The notes beneath the pieces were generated by a model. It was not told the DNA's origin and made no database searches. It was given only the letters and a program-made list of their open reading frames with translations. A stretch of 64,000 nucleotides of DNA, from positions 27,246-91,245 of the forward strand of contig PLUE01000030.1 in the NCBI GenBank assembly GCA_003164785.1. Reading direction: 5' to 3'. This DNA comes from Gammaproteobacteria bacterium. Its GTDB lineage: Bacteria > Pseudomonadota > Gammaproteobacteria > Steroidobacterales > Steroidobacteraceae. Shown here one piece after another: positions 60,846 through 64,000 of the stretch; within the stretch, counting starts at the first letter, position 1, and each line of letters begins with the position of its first letter. The translations under genes were made by a program, and so were the position numbers.

Positions 60846-62645
60846 ATGGCCGGCCGCATTCCTCAAGCGTTTCTCGACGACATCGTTGCCCGCGCCGATA
60901 TCGTCGAGGTCATCGGCGCCCGCGTCCCGCTCAAGAAGTCGGGACGCGAATTCAAGGCCAACTGTCCGTTCCATAACGAGAAATCCCCTTCCTTCTGGGT
61001 AAGCCCGGACAAGCAGTTCTATCATTGCTTCGGCTGCGGCGCGCACGGCACGGTCATCGGCTTTCTCATGCAATACGAGAAAATGGATTTCATGGATGCG
61101 GTCGCCGATCTGGCGCAGCGCGCCGGGCTCGAATTGCCGCGCGAGGCCCAAGGCTCGCGGGACCCGGGCAGCGTCGATCTGCACGAGGTGACGTCGAAGG
61201 CATCGCGCTTCTTCGAGCAGAATCTGGCCGACAACGCGCGCGCGCGCGCCTATCTGGATGGGCGGGGAATCGACGGCAAAACCAGCGCGGCCTTTGCCCT
61301 GGGGTACGCCCCGGACGCCTGGGACGCGCTGCTGACGCGCTTCGGCGACCACGAGGACGATCGGCGCCGGCTGTTCCAGGTGGGCCTCATCATCGAGCGC
61401 GACACGCGCGGCGGCGAACGCGCGGCCGGATTCTACGATCGGTTTCGCGACCGGCTCATGTTTCCGATTCGCGATTCGCGCGGCCGGGTGATCGGTTTCG
61501 GTGGCCGCGTGCTCGACAAGGGTGAGCCGAAGTACTTGAATTCGCCGGAAACACCGCTGTTTCACAAGGGTCGTGAACTCTACGGATTGTATGAGGCGCG
61601 GCAGGCGCACAACGACTTCAAGCGCCTCATGGTGGTCGAGGGGTACATGGACGTGGTGCGCCTGCACCAGGCGGGCATCACCTATGCAGTGGCGACGCTG
61701 GGAACGGCAACCACCCAGGAGCATCTGAACAAGATTTTCCGGATGACCAGCGAACTCGTCTTCTGTTTCGACGGCGACAACGCCGGCCGCAAGGCGGCGT
61801 GGCGCGCCCTGGAAAATGCGCTGCCGCTGGCCCGCGACGGCCGCGAACTGAAATTCATGTTCCTGCCGGACGGCCATGACCCGGACACGCTGGTCGCCGA
61901 AGAAGGCCGGGAGGCGTTCGAGGCCCGCCTGAAAGGCGCGCTGCCCTTGTCGGAGTACATGATCCAGCAACTGACGGCCGATCTCACGCTCGAGCATGAA
62001 GAGGGCCGCGCCAAGCTCAAGGCGCTCGCCGCGCCCCTGTTCGCGCGCATGCCGGATGGGATCTATCGCGAGCTATTGGCCGACCGGCTCGCCGCCACCA
62101 TCCGCATGCCGGCGGCCAAATTGAAGGAATACCTGTTCGCCGGGGACCCCAAACGACCGGCCGCGGAACCCGAAGCACCCCGGCGTGGTCAAATATCGTC
62201 ATCCCGCAACAGCGCGGGGCGCGGAAACCTGCTCAGCCAGGCGATCATGCTGGTATTGCACCATCCTGTGGCGGCGCGGTCCGTCACGCACATCGACGCC
62301 TTGGCCAGTATCGATCGACCCGGGGTCAGCGTCCTCCGCGAGTTGTTGGAGCAAGCCGCGGATATGGCGAATCCGAGCACCGGCATGCTGCTCGAGCGTT
62401 GGCGCGAGCGACCGGAATATGGCCGCTTGAGCGAATTGGCGATCGCGGCGCCGATGATGGCCGAACCTGCGGGAATGGCTAAAGAGTTGCAAATGGCGGT
62501 CGAGAAACTGATAGAGGAATACGGGCCCGGTCGCCGGATGGACGAATTGCTGCGAAAAGCTGACGATATGGGCTTGAATTACGACGAAAAGGCGGAATTA
62601 AGCCTGCTTCTCAAGGCGAAAGGGCGCCCGCGGCCGCCCACATGA
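60846..62645 (+). CDS. dnaG: DNA primase
   Basis: DnaG makes RNA primers for replication. The 599 residues have the CHC2 zinc domain (CPFHNEKSPSFWVSPDKQFY, then HCFGCGAHG), the catalytic core with FGGRVLDKGEPKYLNSPETP, the TOPRIM Glu in VVEGYMDVVRLHQAG and acidic FCFDGDNAGRKAAW, and a C-terminal helicase-interaction region. It is the third gene of the rpsU operon. Confidence 0.97.
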   Translation: MAGRIPQAFLDDIVARADIVEVIGARVPLKKSGREFKANCPFHNEKSPSFWVSPDKQFYHCFGCGAHGTVIGFLMQYEKMDFMDAVADLAQRAGLELPREAQGSRDPGSVDLHEVTSKASRFFEQNLADNARARAYLDGRGIDGKTSAAFALGYAPDAWDALLTRFGDHEDDRRRLFQVGLIIERDTRGGERAAGFYDRFRDRLMFPIRDSRGRVIGFGGRVLDKGEPKYLNSPETPLFHKGRELYGLYEARQAHNDFKRLMVVEGYMDVVRLHQAGITYAVATLGTATTQEHLNKIFRMTSELVFCFDGDNAGRKAAWRALENALPLARDGRELKFMFLPDGHDPDTLVAEEGREAFEARLKGALPLSEYMIQQLTADLTLEHEEGRAKLKALAAPLFARMPDGIYRELLADRLAATIRMPAAKLKEYLFAGDPKRPAAEPEAPRRGQISSSRNSAGRGNLLSQAIMLVLHHPVAARSVTHIDALASIDRPGVSVLRELLEQAADMANPSTGMLLERWRERPEYGRLSELAIAAPMMAEPAGMAKELQMAVEKLIEEYGPGRRMDELLRKADDMGLNYDEKAELSLLLKAKGRPRPPT

Positions 62646-62657
62646 TAATTCAACCAT

Positions 62658-62690
62658 TTTGTGGCTACGAACTGACCACAAACGTATACT
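62658..62690 (+). promoter_or_regulatory. Inverted repeat and possible -10 box upstream of rpoD
   Basis: TTTGTGG (62658-62664) and CCACAAA (62676-62682) form a 7-bp inverted repeat with an 11-base centre, followed by TATACT (62685-62690), a possible -10 box. No well-spaced -35 is seen. It may mark an internal rpoD promoter or operator in the 90-bp dnaG-rpoD gap. Confidence 0.35.
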
Positions 62691-62735
62691 TGCCGGCTGA
62701 GTATTAAATCTCCAGACTTCACCGAGGCGTCCACC

Positions 62736-64000
62736 TTGATCAAAAAAGCCCCCACAGGCACCGGCAATCAGATTGCGGATGAGCGTCAGTCGCAACTCAA
62801 ATTATTGATTTCGCGCGGCAAGGAGCAGGGCTACCTCACCTACGCTGAAGTCAACGATCACTTGCCCAGCGAGATCGTCGATCCTGAACAGATCGAAGAC
62901 ATCGTCAACATGATCAACGACATGGGTATTCCGGTCTATGAGAAGGCGCCGGACGCCGAGGCATTGTTGCTGACCGATGCGACCGCCGCTCCCGACGAAG
63001 AAGCGGTTGAGGAAGCCACCGCCGCGCTCGCGAATCTCGACGCGGAATTCGGCCGCACCACCGATCCCGTCCGCATGTACATGCGCGAGATGGGCACCGT
63101 GGAGTTGCTGACCCGCGAGGGCGAAATCCGCATCGCGAAGCGCATCGAGGAAGGTCTCGAAGCCGTCAAGATCGCGCTCGGCAGCTACCCGGGCACCTAC
63201 GATTACCTGTTGCGGGCCTACGAGAACGTCAAGGCGGGCCAGATGCGGCTCGTCGACGTGATCGTCGGTTTCGTCGATCCCAATGCGCCGGATGAAATCG
63301 CGCAGCCCCAGAATCCGAAGATGATGGCCCTCGAGCGTGAAGAAGCCGACAACGAGGAAGAGGCCGACGGCGACGAGGAAGAAGAAGTCATCGACACGGG
63401 CCCGGATCCCGAGGAGGCGGCCAGGCGCTTCGCCTCGATCGCGAAATCGCATCACGGTTTCCTGGGCTCGCTCGACAAGGTCGGTGCGAAGGACCCCAAG
63501 ACGCTGAAGATCCGCAAGAAGATCTGCGGTGAGCTGATGGAGCTCAAGCTCTCGCCCAAGATGTTCGATCAACTGATCGACAACCTGCGCCAGCACGTCA
63601 CCGAAGTGCGCCTGCTCGAGAAAGAGATCATGTTCCTGTGCATCAAGCAGGCCGGCATGCCGCGCAAGGATTTCATCTCGACGTTCCCGAAGAACGAGAC
63701 CAGCACCAAGTGGCTCGACAAGCACATTAAGGCGAAAAAACGCTATTCCGCCCCATTGGCCAAGTTCAAGGACGAGATCGAGCGCCGTCAGAACAAGCTC
63801 CTCGATCTCGAAGGCTTGTTCCATGTGCTCATCAGCGAGATCAAGGAGATCAATCGCGAGGTCTCGATCGGCGAGGCCAAGGCACGGCGCGCCAAGAAGG
63901 AAATGGTCGAGGCCAACCTGCGCCTCGTGATCTCGATCGCGAAGAAGTACACGAATCGCGGGCTGCAGTTCCTGGATCTGATCCAGGAAGGCAACATCGG
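62736..64000 (+). CDS. rpoD: RNA polymerase primary sigma factor (sigma-70), 3' truncated by window
   Basis: The first 421 codons of sigma-70 are present. Region 1.1 has [20 protein letters not shown], then [19 protein letters not shown]. Region 1.2 has [20 protein letters not shown], followed by the acidic non-conserved insert ([14 protein letters not shown]) and region 2 ([31 protein letters not shown]), cut at the right edge. Compared with E. coli it has about 10 extra N-terminal residues. The start is TTG 62736 with GAGG 8 bp upstream; no in-frame ATG fits before the conserved region. Confidence 0.96.
   Translation, partial: MIKKAPTGTGNQIADERQSQLKLLISRGKEQGYLTYAEVNDHLPSEIVDPEQIEDIVNMINDMGIPVYEKAPDAEALLLTDATAAPDEEAVEEATAALANLDAEFGRTTDPVRMYMREMGTVELLTREGEIRIAKRIEEGLEAVKIALGSYPGTYDYLLRAYENVKAGQMRLVDVIVGFVDPNAPDEIAQPQNPKMMALEREEADNEEEADGDEEEEVIDTGPDPEEAARRFASIAKSHHGFLGSLDKVGAKDPKTLKIRKKICGELMELKLSPKMFDQLIDNLRQHVTEVRLLEKEIMFLCIKQAGMPRKDFISTFPKNETSTKWLDKHIKAKKRYSAPLAKFKDEIERRQNKLLDLEGLFHVLISEIKEINREVSIGEAKARRAKKEMVEANLRLVISIAKKYTNRGLQFLDLIQEGNI

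Noticed and set aside
1..64000. tRNA, rRNA, CRISPR, insertion sequences or prophage
   Set aside because: No cloverleaf-like GTTCGA/T-arm contexts in the gaps, no spaced direct repeats, no transposase or integrase among the frames.

Overview
The window is a GC-rich, gene-dense chromosomal segment of a Gram-negative gammaproteobacterium. The evidence is a Pil-Chp twitching cluster joined to tonB/gshB/yqgE/ruvX/pyrB in the same order as in Pseudomonas, a class II ribonucleotide reductase split into two proteins as in Pseudomonas, a PilT/PilU pair, and an rpsU-yqeY-dnaG-rpoD block. It is not Pseudomonas itself: pilK, pyrR and pyrC' are missing from their usual places. An accessory gene content with GMC dehydrogenase, DUF1080 and copper-monooxygenase proteins would suit a Steroidobacter/Nevskia/Xanthomonas-like soil or water lineage, but the sequence does not fix the genus. 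I saw no tRNA, rRNA, CRISPR array, insertion sequence or prophage.

Layout. 1-9107 (minus): pilG-pilH-pilI-pilJ-chpA, the type IV pilus chemosensory operon, with chpA running off the left edge. 9337-13248 (plus): gshB-tonB-yqgE-ruvX-pyrB, mostly with overlapping stop/start codons. 13252-17669: four genes that look like a lipid or envelope module (psd, membrane-anchored class III aminotransferase, Mpo1-like membrane protein, GT4 glycosyltransferase). 17631-20914 (minus): pilT, pilU and a third PilT-family ATPase. 20979-23632 (plus): yggS, proC, yggT and an HU-like protein. 23679-27431 (minus): hydrolase, FKBP lipoprotein, two small ORFs, ppnN and an L,D-transpeptidase. 27493-34108: a lipoprotein, an MltD-like transglycosylase, a probable 3-keto-glycoside module (DUF1080, gluconate_2-dh3, GMC oxidoreductase) and MipA/OmpV. 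34105-37228: the 3' remnant of an ArnT-like glycosyltransferase, then a hybrid histidine kinase and an OmpR-type regulator.

37395-46097: an SDR protein, nrdJb/nrdJa behind candidate NrdR boxes, hsp20 with a sigma-32-like promoter and a possible fourU thermometer, degQ, an NDUFA9-like SDR and an MFS exporter. 46197-50299: a 1000-residue secreted beta-propeller protein with a duplicated C-terminal module, and a zinc aminopeptidase-like lipoprotein. 50335-54504: cca, then a tight copper operon (PHM-like copper monooxygenase with a cytochrome c domain, PCuAC chaperone, Sco1). 54522-59974: MidA-like methyltransferase, pteridine reductase, and a tsaD-folB-HAL-like operon. 60118-64000: rpsU-yqeY-dnaG-rpoD, with rpoD cut by the right edge.

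The most unusual object is the HAL/PAL-family protein at 56505-58541. It aligns residue for residue with histidine ammonia-lyase up to the GSVG motif, then lacks exactly the Ala-Ser-Gly that forms the MIO cofactor. It also lacks the catalytic tyrosine of the QDPYSLR motif and carries a long low-complexity tail ending in an H1-like basic stretch. It is probably not an ammonia-lyase.
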